A DNA stretch of 12,853 bases from Chloroflexota bacterium (lineage in GTDB: Bacteria > Chloroflexota > Anaerolineae > Ardenticatenales > Ardenticatenaceae). The translations under genes were made by a program, and so were the position numbers. Below the pieces are notes generated by a model that was given only the letters and a program-made list of their open reading frames with translations, did not search any database and was not told where the DNA came from. Shown in pieces: positions 1 to 6,632 of the stretch (its first letter is position 1; each line of letters starts with the position of its first letter). The stretch covers positions 1 through 12,853 of the forward strand of contig DOUV01000543.1 of NCBI GenBank assembly GCA_003520455.1, in the 5' to 3' direction.

Positions 1-1
1 C

Positions 2-307
2 GACCCGCGCCTCACGCGCCGCGTCTTCGACCGCGTCCGCGATGCGGAGCGCGCCGCCGAGGGCTCGGTCTTTGCCGAACTGACCGAGCAAGAGCTACGC
101 GTACTGGGCCTGGTAGCCGAAGGGAAGACGAACAAGGAGATTGCCCGCGCCCTGCACCTTTCGAACGGTACCGTGCGCAACTACGTCAGTAGCTTGATGC
201 ACAAGCTCAGCGTTGGAAACCGCGCCGAGGCCGCCGCGTTCGCTGTGCAACACCATATCTGGGACTACCTCCCCGACGGGGAGGGCCCTGATGAGCCGCC
301 CGCGTGA
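2..307 (+). CDS. LuxR/NarL-family response regulator, C-terminal part (5' truncated by window)
   Basis: The open frame enters from the left edge and ends at TGA 305-307, leaving 101 residues. It contains a complete GerE/LuxR helix-turn-helix: LTEQELRVLGLVAEGKTNKE, followed by IARALHLSNGTVRNYVSS and LMHKLSVGNRAEAAAFA. This is the DNA-binding output domain of NarL/DesR-type two-component regulators, where the GTVRNYVSS segment is the recognition helix. The receiver domain, if present, lies outside the window. After the helix bundle there is a short acidic, proline-rich tail (HHIWDYLPDGEGPDEPPA). The gene points toward the transporter cassette, but 239 bases separate them, so co-transcription is not assured. 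The family assignment is firm. The partner kinase and the regulon are unknown. Confidence 0.9.
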   Translation, partial: DPRLTRRVFDRVRDAERAAEGSVFAELTEQELRVLGLVAEGKTNKEIARALHLSNGTVRNYVSSLMHKLSVGNRAEAAAFAVQHHIWDYLPDGEGPDEPPA

Positions 308-546
308 CCCGGGTCTGGCACTCTGGGGGCAGCCTCGCCGAACACCTGAGCGCCCCGGGTGTCCTCGCCTCGCGTAGCAGGTGGAAGCTCGCTGTTTCGC
401 GACTTGTCAATCCGAGAATCCGTACCGGCTGGCTGCAGCAAGCGTAGTCAGTCTGGCCACAAGCGGCGCTTGAGCCAGGCACGTGCTCTTGTGCACTATC
501 GTTGTATTTTCGTGCCGAATGCCAGAGGAGAAATGGAGATTCGCAC
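308..546. other. Intergenic region with hairpin 453-478
   Basis: This 239-base gap has no convincing gene. It contains an inverted repeat: CTGGC (453-457) and CAAGC (460-464) pair with GCTTG (468-472) and GCCAG (474-478), with small internal mismatches and a 3-base loop. No T-run follows, so it looks more like an operator or a structured 5' leader of the binding-protein mRNA than a terminator. I could not find a convincing -35/-10 pair. A GGAG at 535-538, 8 bases before the ATG at 547, is the ribosome binding site of the next gene. Confidence 0.35.
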
Positions 547-2307
547 ATGTCGAAGAGGTTCGTGGTTCTTGGCGTGCTCTTGGTCCTCGGCCTTCTGATC
601 GCCGGGTGCACCTCCCAGCCCGCCCCCCAGACGCAACAGACCCCCCAGACCGTCAAAGAGACCGTGGTTGTCAAAGAGACGGTCGTCGTCAAGGAAACGG
701 TAGCGGTTCCCCAACCCACAACGCCTCCCGAACCAACCACCGCCCCGCCTACACAGCCGGCGGCGGTCAGCAACCAGGAACTCATCTGGTCGGTTGAGGG
801 CGTCAACGAGCTCCCCGGGTTGGATCCGGCCAATCCCCAAAATGCCCAGTCAATTCAGGCGATCAACCTGATCTTCGGCGGGCTTGTGAAGCTGGACGGC
901 CAGTTAAATGTCGTGCCCGACGGAGCCCAAAGCTGGACCATCTCTGATGATGGGAAGACCTATAGCTTCACGATTCGCGAGGGCCTCAAATTTGCCGACG
1001 GCACCGCCGTGACGGCGCAAGACTTTGCCGATTCGATCAACCGCGCGCTGCAGCCAGAGACGGCCTCCTACGGCGCCGCATTCCAACTTCAACACGTCGT
1101 GGGGGCGAGCGACGTCGCAGACGGGAAGGCTCAGGCGGCCAGCGGCATCAAAGTCGTTGACGACCGCACCCTCGAAATCACCACCGACGACGTCGTGCCG
1201 TACTTTTTGGCGCAGTTGACCTACCCAGTCACCTTTGTCGTCCCCCTGAAGTTCGTTCAGGCGAAGGGCAACAACTGGACCGAGCAGGCCTTTGGGACGG
1301 GCCCCTACCGGGTCAAGGAGTGGCAGCACAACCAGAAGCTCATCCTGGAGCCCAACCCCTTCTACTGGGCCGGCCCGGTGGGCGTCGCCCAGATCGAATT
1401 GCCCTTCATTCAGGATTCAGAGACGGCCTACCAACTCTACCGCACCGGTGAGCTGGACACTATGGGAAGCCAGCAGAACCCGGTCCCGGCCGCCCGCATC
1501 CCCGAAGTCAGCTCATCGCCCGACTTCAAACAGGTCGCTTCCTTCGCGACGCGCTACATCGGCTTCAACAACCGCAAAGCCCCGTTCGACAACGTGAACG
1601 TCCGGCGGGCATTCGCCATGGCCGTGGACAAAGTTACGTTGGCCGAGAAGGTCCTGAACGGCGCCGTCGGCCCGACCGATCGGATCCTGCCGCCGGGCTT
1701 CCCGGGCTCGCAGTTCCCCATCCAGGGTCTGTCCTTCGATCCCGAGATGGCCAAGGCAGAGTTGGAGAAAGCCGGCTACAACGCTTCCAAACCGCTGCCC
1801 CAGGTCACGTTAACCTACGGCGTCGAGGGCGACAACGAACGTGTGGCGACCTTCCTCCAACAGCAGTGGAAGGATAACCTGGGCGTCGATGTGGTCCTGC
1901 AGCCCCTGGAGTTGGCCACGTTCAGCAAGAACCTCGATACCACCTACCTGACGCCCGAGGAAGGGCTACAATTCTACCTCAGCATCTGGGGCGCCGACTA
2001 TCCCGACCCGCAGAACTTCATCTCTCAGCAACTGCGCAGCGACTCACCCAACAACAACGGCCACTGGGAGAACGCCGATTTCGACAAACTCGCCAAGCAG
2101 GCTGACACCTTCACCGGCAGCAGTGAGGAGCGTTTCAAACTGTACAACCAGGCCGAGCAGATCGCCGTTGATGGGGTCGGCTGGCTACCCCTGTATGTGC
2201 CGCGTTTCAGCGTGCTCATCAAGCCGTACGTCTCCGGCATCGTTCCGACAGGGCAGGGCCTGATCGTCCCCGATTGGTCCGCTGTCCGAGGCCGGCCGAT
2301 GCGCTGA
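547..2307 (+). CDS. Peptide/oligopeptide ABC transporter substrate-binding lipoprotein (OppA/DppA, SBP_bac_5 family)
   Basis: The product (586 aa) is the extracytoplasmic solute receptor of a peptide-type ABC importer. Residues 1-21 form a lipoprotein signal peptide: MSKR, a hydrophobic stretch, then the lipobox LIAGC with acylated Cys21. A flexible linker rich in Q, T and P follows, with three KETVVV-like repeats. The family-5 binding-protein fold then runs to the C-terminus, with hallmarks such as the YSFTIREGLKFADGTAVTAQDF segment (in two parts), FGTGPYRVKEW, VRRAFAMAVDK and WGADYPDPQNFISQQ. The length is typical of the family. ATG 547 was chosen because GGAG lies 8 bases upstream and it starts exactly at the signal peptide. 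A TTG 45 bases upstream is in frame but has no support. Family-5 ligands include peptides, nickel, sugars and opines, so the true ligand is open. The downstream amide hydrolases favour peptides or asparagine conjugates. Confidence 0.95.
   Translation: MSKRFVVLGVLLVLGLLIAGCTSQPAPQTQQTPQTVKETVVVKETVVVKETVAVPQPTTPPEPTTAPPTQPAAVSNQELIWSVEGVNELPGLDPANPQNAQSIQAINLIFGGLVKLDGQLNVVPDGAQSWTISDDGKTYSFTIREGLKFADGTAVTAQDFADSINRALQPETASYGAAFQLQHVVGASDVADGKAQAASGIKVVDDRTLEITTDDVVPYFLAQLTYPVTFVVPLKFVQAKGNNWTEQAFGTGPYRVKEWQHNQKLILEPNPFYWAGPVGVAQIELPFIQDSETAYQLYRTGELDTMGSQQNPVPAARIPEVSSSPDFKQVASFATRYIGFNNRKAPFDNVNVRRAFAMAVDKVTLAEKVLNGAVGPTDRILPPGFPGSQFPIQGLSFDPEMAKAELEKAGYNASKPLPQVTLTYGVEGDNERVATFLQQQWKDNLGVDVVLQPLELATFSKNLDTTYLTPEEGLQFYLSIWGADYPDPQNFISQQLRSDSPNNNGHWENADFDKLAKQADTFTGSSEERFKLYNQAEQIAVDGVGWLPLYVPRFSVLIKPYVSGIVPTGQGLIVPDWSAVRGRPMR
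652..705 (+). repeat. Three tandem 18-bp coding repeats (linker KETVVV units)
   Basis: Three consecutive 18-base units (652-669, 670-687, 688-705) each begin GTCAA(A/G)GA and encode VKETVV, VKETVV and VKETVA. They lie in the linker between the lipidated cysteine and the folded domain, and probably act as a spacer from the membrane. Units 1 and 2 are nearly identical in DNA while unit 3 has diverged, which fits slippage-type expansion. Confidence 0.85.
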
Positions 2308-2323
2308 CCAGGCAACATGCCTC

Positions 2324-2353
2324 GAGGAGCCGCGACCGGCGTCGCGGCTCCTC
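2324..2353 (+). other. Intercistronic 13-bp perfect hairpin between binding protein and permease genes
   Basis: GAGGAGCCGCGAC (2324-2336) and GTCGCGGCTCCTC (2341-2353) form a perfect 13-bp stem with a CGGC tetraloop, 16 bases after the binding-protein stop and 28 before the permease start. No T-tract follows (ACGCCTACAG), so it is not a canonical rho-independent terminator. In binding-protein/permease operons such hairpins commonly protect the upstream mRNA 3' end, giving more binding protein than permease. That role here is an inference. Confidence 0.75.
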
Positions 2354-2380
2354 ACGCCTACAGCCTACGAGCGGAGTAAA

Positions 2381-3319
2381 ATGGGGAAACTTGTCGTCCA
2401 GCGGCTTCTCAGCCTGATCTTCGTGATCTTCAGCATCACGTTTCTGACATTCATCATCGGCTACCTGGCGCCCGGCGACCCGATTCTGGTGCTGATGGGG
2501 CCGCGCCGCGATCCCCAAATCTACAATCACCTGCGCCACCTCTACGGGTTGGATCAACCCTGGTACAAACAATACTTCGACTATATTGTTGGCCTGCTGC
2601 ATGGAAATTTGGGTCTATCGTACCGCTACCAGAACCGGACGGTTAATGAGATCCTGGGGAGCGGGGTCCAGGTCTCGGTGAAGCTGGGCGGTGCGGCGCT
2701 CTTGCTCAGCCTGCTCGTCGGGGTCCCGGCCGGCATCTTCTCCGCTCTGCACCAAAACTCGTGGCTCGACCGGGGCAACCTGCTCCTGATGCTGGCCCTC
2801 TTCTCCATCCCGAGCTTCGTGCTGATCCCGATCTTGCGAGCGCTCAACTTCTTCGTCCTGTACCAGAACGGACTACCATCGCTCCCGGCGGCAGGGTGGG
2901 GCCGCCCCTCTCACTGGGTGATGCCCGTCCTGGTTCTGGCGGCGGCCAACGTCGGCTACCTCGCCCGGCTAACGCGCTCGAGCATGCTGGAGGTGCTCCG
3001 GCAAGACTACATTCGCACGGCGGAAGCAAAGGGCCTGCCGCCCGGTCGCGTCGTCTACGTGCACGCCTTGCGGAACGCCCTGCTGCCCATCGTCACCGTC
3101 ATCGGCCCATCGCTGGCCTTTCTCGTCACCGGCGCCTTCGTCGTCGAGAGCCTCTTCGCCATTCCGGGGGTTGGCTTCATTGCGGTACAATCCATTGGCC
3201 AGCGAGACTATCCGGTTATTCAAGGGACGACCGTCATCCTGGCAACAACTGTCGTGGTCATGAACCTGCTCACAGATCTGGCCTACACGGTGCTGGACCC
3301 GCGGATTCGAGCGTCGTGA
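2381..3319 (+). CDS. Peptide ABC transporter permease, OppB/DppB-like
   Basis: This 312-aa inner-membrane permease forms half of the channel of the importer. It starts with the N-terminal hydrophobic helix typical of OppB (VQRLLSLIFVIFSITFLTFI), followed by the conserved APGDP and YGLDQPWYKQY segments of the periplasmic region. Further membrane segments follow. The cytoplasmic EAA loop that contacts the ATPase is RTAEAKGLPPGRVVYVHALR followed by NALLP. The C-terminus ends with the standard LDPRIR. ATG 2381 has GGAG at 2373-2376, an unusually short 4-base spacing. The gene lies 73 bases after the binding protein, across the 13-bp hairpin, and its stop overlaps the start of the next permease, so the two permeases are translationally coupled. 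Family assignment is certain; the transported substrate is not. Confidence 0.95.
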   Translation: MGKLVVQRLLSLIFVIFSITFLTFIIGYLAPGDPILVLMGPRRDPQIYNHLRHLYGLDQPWYKQYFDYIVGLLHGNLGLSYRYQNRTVNEILGSGVQVSVKLGGAALLLSLLVGVPAGIFSALHQNSWLDRGNLLLMLALFSIPSFVLIPILRALNFFVLYQNGLPSLPAAGWGRPSHWVMPVLVLAAANVGYLARLTRSSMLEVLRQDYIRTAEAKGLPPGRVVYVHALRNALLPIVTVIGPSLAFLVTGAFVVESLFAIPGVGFIAVQSIGQRDYPVIQGTTVILATTVVVMNLLTDLAYTVLDPRIRAS

Positions 3320-4251
3320 TAGCAGCGATTGAAAGTGTGGCCCAACCAGAGATTGCCCGCCAGCCCCTCGATGAGCACCGGGCCTCGGAGCGCGGGTTCT
3401 GGCGGCGATTTACTCAGAACCGCCTCGCGCTGGTCGCTCTCGGGGTCATCCTGATCCTTACCCTGGCGGCGATCTTCGGGCCACGTCTCTACGGGGTCGA
3501 TCCTAACCGCCAACACTACAATGCGATCAATGCCTGGCCGTCCCAGGCACATCCGCTGGGCACAGATAGCCTGGGTCGCGATACGCTGGCCCGCATCCTG
3601 CTCGGGTTGCGGGTCTCGCTGCTGGTTGCATTTTATGTCGAGTTCATCAACATCGGGCTAGGCGCCAGCTTCGGATTGCTCGCCGGTTATTTTGGCGGCT
3701 GGATTGACCAGGTGCTCTCGCGGCTGGCGGACATGCTGTTCGCCTTTCCGGGGCTCCTGCTCGCCATTTTGGTCGCCGCCGTGTTCGGCCAACCGGTCAC
3801 CGAGCGATTCGGGGGAATCGGCCGGCTGCTGCTGGTGGCTGGGTCGCTGGCTCTGGTCAGTTGGCCGCTCATGGCCCGCTACGTCCGCGGCCAAACACTC
3901 TCCATCAAGGAACGCGATTTCATCGAGGCTGCGCGTAGCGTCGGCGTCACCAACTCGCGGATCATCACAAGGCACATCCTGCCGAATGTCGCCGGCCTGA
4001 TTATCGTCAGCGCGACGCTCGACGTGGCGGCGGTCGTCGTGAATGAATCAGTCTTGAGCCTGCTCGGGCTGGGGATTCAACCGCCCGACCCCAGTATCGG
4101 CCAGATGATTCGGCAGTCCATCGACTATCTGGAACGGAACTGGAGCCAGGTCTTCTTTCCCAGCCTGGCTCTCACCCTGATGGTGCTCACATTCTCCTTT
4201 GCCGGCGACGGCCTGCGCGACGCCCTCGACCCGCAAAGTCGAGGTTCCTGA
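3316..4251 (+). CDS. Peptide ABC transporter permease, OppC/DppC-like
   Basis: This 311-aa protein is the second channel subunit. It carries the cytoplasmic N-terminal extension typical of OppC (SERGFWRRFTQNRLALVALG), a first membrane helix, the HPLGTDSLGRDTLARILLGL motif of this subfamily, further helices, and the EAA loop IEAARSVGVTNSRIITRHIL followed by PNVAG. It ends FAGDGLRDALDPQSRGS, also typical. The start is inferred as GTG 3316, giving a four-base GTGA overlap with the OppB stop. The frame is open further upstream, but only as a shadow of OppB. A typical oligopeptide operon would continue with ATPase genes oppD and oppF. Here the next genes are amide hydrolases, so the nucleotide-binding subunits must be encoded elsewhere or shared with another importer. 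Confidence 0.94.
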   Translation: MIAAIESVAQPEIARQPLDEHRASERGFWRRFTQNRLALVALGVILILTLAAIFGPRLYGVDPNRQHYNAINAWPSQAHPLGTDSLGRDTLARILLGLRVSLLVAFYVEFINIGLGASFGLLAGYFGGWIDQVLSRLADMLFAFPGLLLAILVAAVFGQPVTERFGGIGRLLLVAGSLALVSWPLMARYVRGQTLSIKERDFIEAARSVGVTNSRIITRHILPNVAGLIIVSATLDVAAVVVNESVLSLLGLGIQPPDPSIGQMIRQSIDYLERNWSQVFFPSLALTLMVLTFSFAGDGLRDALDPQSRGS

Positions 4252-4284
4252 TCACGGCCGCGGTTTCTGAACGAGAACCGTGAT
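4251..4284 (+). other. Imperfect hairpin after the permease genes
   Basis: ATCACGG (4251-4257) pairs with CCGTGAT (4278-4284), and TTCT (4265-4268) pairs with AGAA (4274-4277), around a 5-base loop with a 7-base bulge on the 5' side. It starts at the last base of the permease stop codon. No T-run follows. It may be an mRNA-stability or attenuation structure between the permeases and the amidase gene 94 bases further on. Support is weak. Confidence 0.3.
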
Positions 4285-4377
4285 CCCTGGGCCGTGGTCG
4301 ATGATGTTCGGGTCACGAATCACGGGGGATTGGAAGTACAAGAGCCCATCCAAAAGAAGCGAGAGGAAGCCACCACC

Positions 4378-5160
4378 ATGAACCTGCGTGTTTCGTTGGG
4401 GCAAATGGACCCGATCAAAGGCGAGCCGGAGACGAACTTCGCGACGGCTGCCGCGATGGCGGCCGAAGCGTCCCGGCGCGGCTCGCACGTGCTCATGTTG
4501 CCCGAACTGTGGGGCAGCGGGATCGACGTCACGCGGCACGAAGAGCACGCGAGCGCCACCGGTCAGGGCCTCTTCGCCCGCGCGGCTGCCCTGGCCGCCG
4601 AGCACGGGCTTGCCATCTGCGGCTCACTCCTCAGCACCGCTGCCGGCGGCAACGCCAACACGATCGCCTTCTTCGGCCGCGACGGCCGCATCGTGACGGA
4701 GTATAGCAAACTCCACCTCTTCCGTCTGATGGACGAAGACAAATGGTTGGTCCCGGGCAATCGCCCAGCCCTGGCTGAGGGTCCCTGGGGTCTGGCAGGG
4801 CTGGCCATCTGCTACGACCTGCGCTTCCCGGAGCTCTTTCGCCACTATGCTCTCGCCGGGGCGCGCCTGATCTTTCTGCCGTCGGCTTGGCCCCACCCAC
4901 GCCTGACTCACTGGCGGACCCTCCTACGCGCCCGCGCCATCGAGAACCAGATGTTCGTCGTCGCCTGCAACCGGGTCGGGACAAGCGATGGGACGGCCTT
5001 CTTTGGCCACTCCAGCGTAATTGATCCTTGGGGTGAGTTGCTGGTGGAGGCCGGCGAGCAGCCGGGTCTCTTCACCGTCGACTTCGACCTCACCCAAGTC
5101 GAGGCCATTCGGAAGCAAATTCCTGTCTTCCAGGACCGCCGCACCGACATCTACGGGTAA
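4378..5160 (+). CDS. Carbon-nitrogen hydrolase, Nit2/omega-amidase-like (nitrilase superfamily)
   Basis: This 260-aa cytoplasmic hydrolase has the nitrilase-superfamily triad in order: Glu43 in LMLPELW, Lys111 in YSKLHLF and nucleophile Cys145 in GLAICYDLRFPELF. The remaining C-terminal signatures (PSAWPHPRLTHWRTLLRARA, then IENQMFVVACNRVG, GHSSVIDPWGE and IRKQIPVFQDRRTDIYG) resemble the Nit2/omega-amidase and MtnU/YafV branch, which releases ammonia from 2-oxoglutaramate, 2-oxosuccinamate or related short omega-amides. Length fits the branch. ATG 4378 was chosen because it opens the family N-terminus (MNLRVSLGQMDP) and has AGAGG at 4362-4366. An upstream in-frame GTG would add an unconserved tail. 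The gene lies 126 bases after the importer on the same strand, suggesting it acts on imported nitrogen compounds. The exact substrate cannot be read from sequence. Confidence 0.9.
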   Translation: MNLRVSLGQMDPIKGEPETNFATAAAMAAEASRRGSHVLMLPELWGSGIDVTRHEEHASATGQGLFARAAALAAEHGLAICGSLLSTAAGGNANTIAFFGRDGRIVTEYSKLHLFRLMDEDKWLVPGNRPALAEGPWGLAGLAICYDLRFPELFRHYALAGARLIFLPSAWPHPRLTHWRTLLRARAIENQMFVVACNRVGTSDGTAFFGHSSVIDPWGELLVEAGEQPGLFTVDFDLTQVEAIRKQIPVFQDRRTDIYG

Positions 5161-5223
5161 GCGATGACTGATGATTCCGCTGATACACTCAGATCAGGTG
5201 GATTTAGAAGCAGAACTGGCAAG

Positions 5224-5260
5224 ATCAGCGAAAAATCAGCGTCGATCAGCGCCATCTGCG
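5224..5260. repeat. Degenerate tandem heptamer array (ATCAGCG)
   Basis: Within the 234-base gap between the amidase and asparaginase genes, ATCAGCG occurs at 5224-5230, 5235-5241 and 5245-5251, followed by ATCTGCG at 5254-5260. The spacing shrinks: 11, 10, then 9 bases. It resembles the short phased intergenic repeats seen scattered in some environmental bacterial genomes, but I cannot name the family. The rest of the gap has no convincing gene or terminator. Confidence 0.6.
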
Positions 5261-5394
5261 TCCTCTCCCGGTACCAGAATGATGATTGTCAGCCAGAATA
5301 AGTCCGGTACATGGTACTCGCTCGTGAGCGTCACGTTTTACCTACCGCGAGGCCATCCCTTTTGTAGTCAATGCACCAATCCACTGGTATCACG

Positions 5395-6375
5395 ATGAAC
5401 ACCACACCGCTTCTCGTTGGCTCGACCAATGCCCGCGCCGGTTTCGCCGCAGCGATGGACCGGCTGCGCCACGGCGACAGCGCCCTCGACGCCGCTGAAG
5501 TCGCCGTGCGTGCCGTCGAGGATAATCTCGAAGATCACAGCGTTGGCATCGGGGGACTGCCCAACCTTGTGGGCGAGGTCGAACTCGATGCCATGATCAT
5601 GGACGGCGAGACGCTGGTCGCGGGCGCCGTGGCCGCACTCAAAGGCTATCCCAACCCGGTGAGTGTGGCTCGCAAGGTGATGGAGGTCCTCCCGCACGTC
5701 TTGCTCGTCGGCGAGGGTGCTGCGCGCTTCGCGGCCGAGATGGGCTTCGAGCCCAGGGAGCTCTTAACCGAGGAGGCTCGTAAGATCTGGGCCGACCGCC
5801 TCAGCCAGGTCCCTGCGGAGACTGGCGAGCGCGCCTACTTCGAGAAGATGGCGGCCTACGCCCGTCACTTCGCGACCGACCCCGAGGGAGCTGCTGCCCG
5901 GTACGACACCAACGTCACCGGCACCGTGAACGTCCTCGCGTGCGACCAACAGGGCCGGCTCGCCGTCGCAACGAGCACGAGCGGGTGGGCCTGGAAGTAT
6001 CCTGGCCGGGTCGGCGACACGCCCATCGTTGGCGCTGGCGGCTACGCCGACAGCCGCTACGGTGCCTGTGGCTGCGTCGGGCGCGGCGAGATGGCCCTGC
6101 GCGCCGGCACGGCCCGCAGCCTGGTGCTCTATCTCAAGATGGGCCTGCCCCTCTGGAACGCGGCCCGCGAGGCGATCCACGACCTCTCTGCGCTGCAGGA
6201 CCCCTTTGCCTCGGGGCTGAGCCTGGTGGCGATTGACGCCGCGGGCAACCACGTCGGCTTCAGCAACCGCACGGGCCGCGACTACATCTTTCAGACAGCG
6301 CAGATGGACGTCCCAGAGAAGCGGCCGCGCATCTTCGTCGATGCGTCCGGCAAAGCCCAGGTCCGGCCAGCGTGA
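5395..6375 (+). CDS. N4-(beta-N-acetylglucosaminyl)-L-asparaginase-type Ntn hydrolase (asparaginase family 2)
   Basis: The 326-aa precursor belongs to the self-cleaving Ntn hydrolases that split side-chain amides of asparagine: glycosylasparaginase, or isoaspartyl peptidase/asparaginase. The alpha part carries the glycosylasparaginase-like GGLPNLVGEVELDAMIMDG and the segment NPVSVARKVMEVLPHVLLVG. The autoproteolysis site is the Gly176-Thr177 bond in TGTVNVLACD, and Thr177 becomes the nucleophile of the beta chain. The beta chain continues with STSGWAWKYPGRVGDTPIVG and AGGYADSRYGACGCVGRGE, the family's substrate-binding loops. No signal peptide is visible, so it is probably cytoplasmic. ATG 5395 gives the more family-like N-terminus; ATG 5371 is in frame, and neither has a clear Shine-Dalgarno sequence. 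Its position behind a peptide importer and an amidase suggests catabolism of imported asparagine conjugates or beta-aspartyl peptides. Confidence 0.9.
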   Translation: MNTTPLLVGSTNARAGFAAAMDRLRHGDSALDAAEVAVRAVEDNLEDHSVGIGGLPNLVGEVELDAMIMDGETLVAGAVAALKGYPNPVSVARKVMEVLPHVLLVGEGAARFAAEMGFEPRELLTEEARKIWADRLSQVPAETGERAYFEKMAAYARHFATDPEGAAARYDTNVTGTVNVLACDQQGRLAVATSTSGWAWKYPGRVGDTPIVGAGGYADSRYGACGCVGRGEMALRAGTARSLVLYLKMGLPLWNAAREAIHDLSALQDPFASGLSLVAIDAAGNHVGFSNRTGRDYIFQTAQMDVPEKRPRIFVDASGKAQVRPA

Positions 6376-6561
6376 GATGAACTGCACGAAGAACACCACG
6401 CAGAGCGTCGATCGGTTCGCTGCACATTTGGCTGCATTGAGGTTCTGATTCAGATCGCCTTCCCCTGGTTCTCTGGCCTGGAAGGTTCACCGGTGAGAGG
6501 AGGAGACTGGCTGGGTCTCTCCCCGTCCCGCCGCTGAATAGAACCACATGCTCCTCCCTCT

Positions 6562-6613
6562 GCCCCTGGAGGAAAGGGGCCGGGCGATGAGAGGCGCCCC
6601 GATCCACTTGTGA
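6562..6613 (+). promoter_or_regulatory. Possible leader of the fatty-acid synthase gene: hairpin with SD-like loop and 8-codon mini-ORF
   Basis: The 257-base gap after the asparaginase gene has no full gene. Near its end GCCCCT (6562-6567) pairs with AGGGGC (6575-6580), with a loop GGAGGAA that carries a Shine-Dalgarno-like GGAGGA. Thirteen bases after that GGAGGA (6568-6573) is ATG 6587, opening an eight-residue frame, MRGAPIHL, with TGA at 6611-6613, six bases before the true ribosome binding site (GGAGGA 6619-6624) of the next gene. A translated leader is possible but unproven. Confidence 0.25.
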
Positions 6614-6632
6614 AGCTTGGAGGAACAAGACC

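Noticed and set aside
2761..3315. N-terminal extension of the OppC permease by 185 codons
   Set aside because: The extension is a shadow of OppB in another frame, rich in Arg/Pro. The GTG 3316 start with overlap to the OppB stop matches the family N-terminus.
5171..5398. 75-codon frame between the amidase and asparaginase genes
   Set aside because: It covers the heptamer repeats, has no ribosome site and no protein-like profile, and overlaps the next gene's start.
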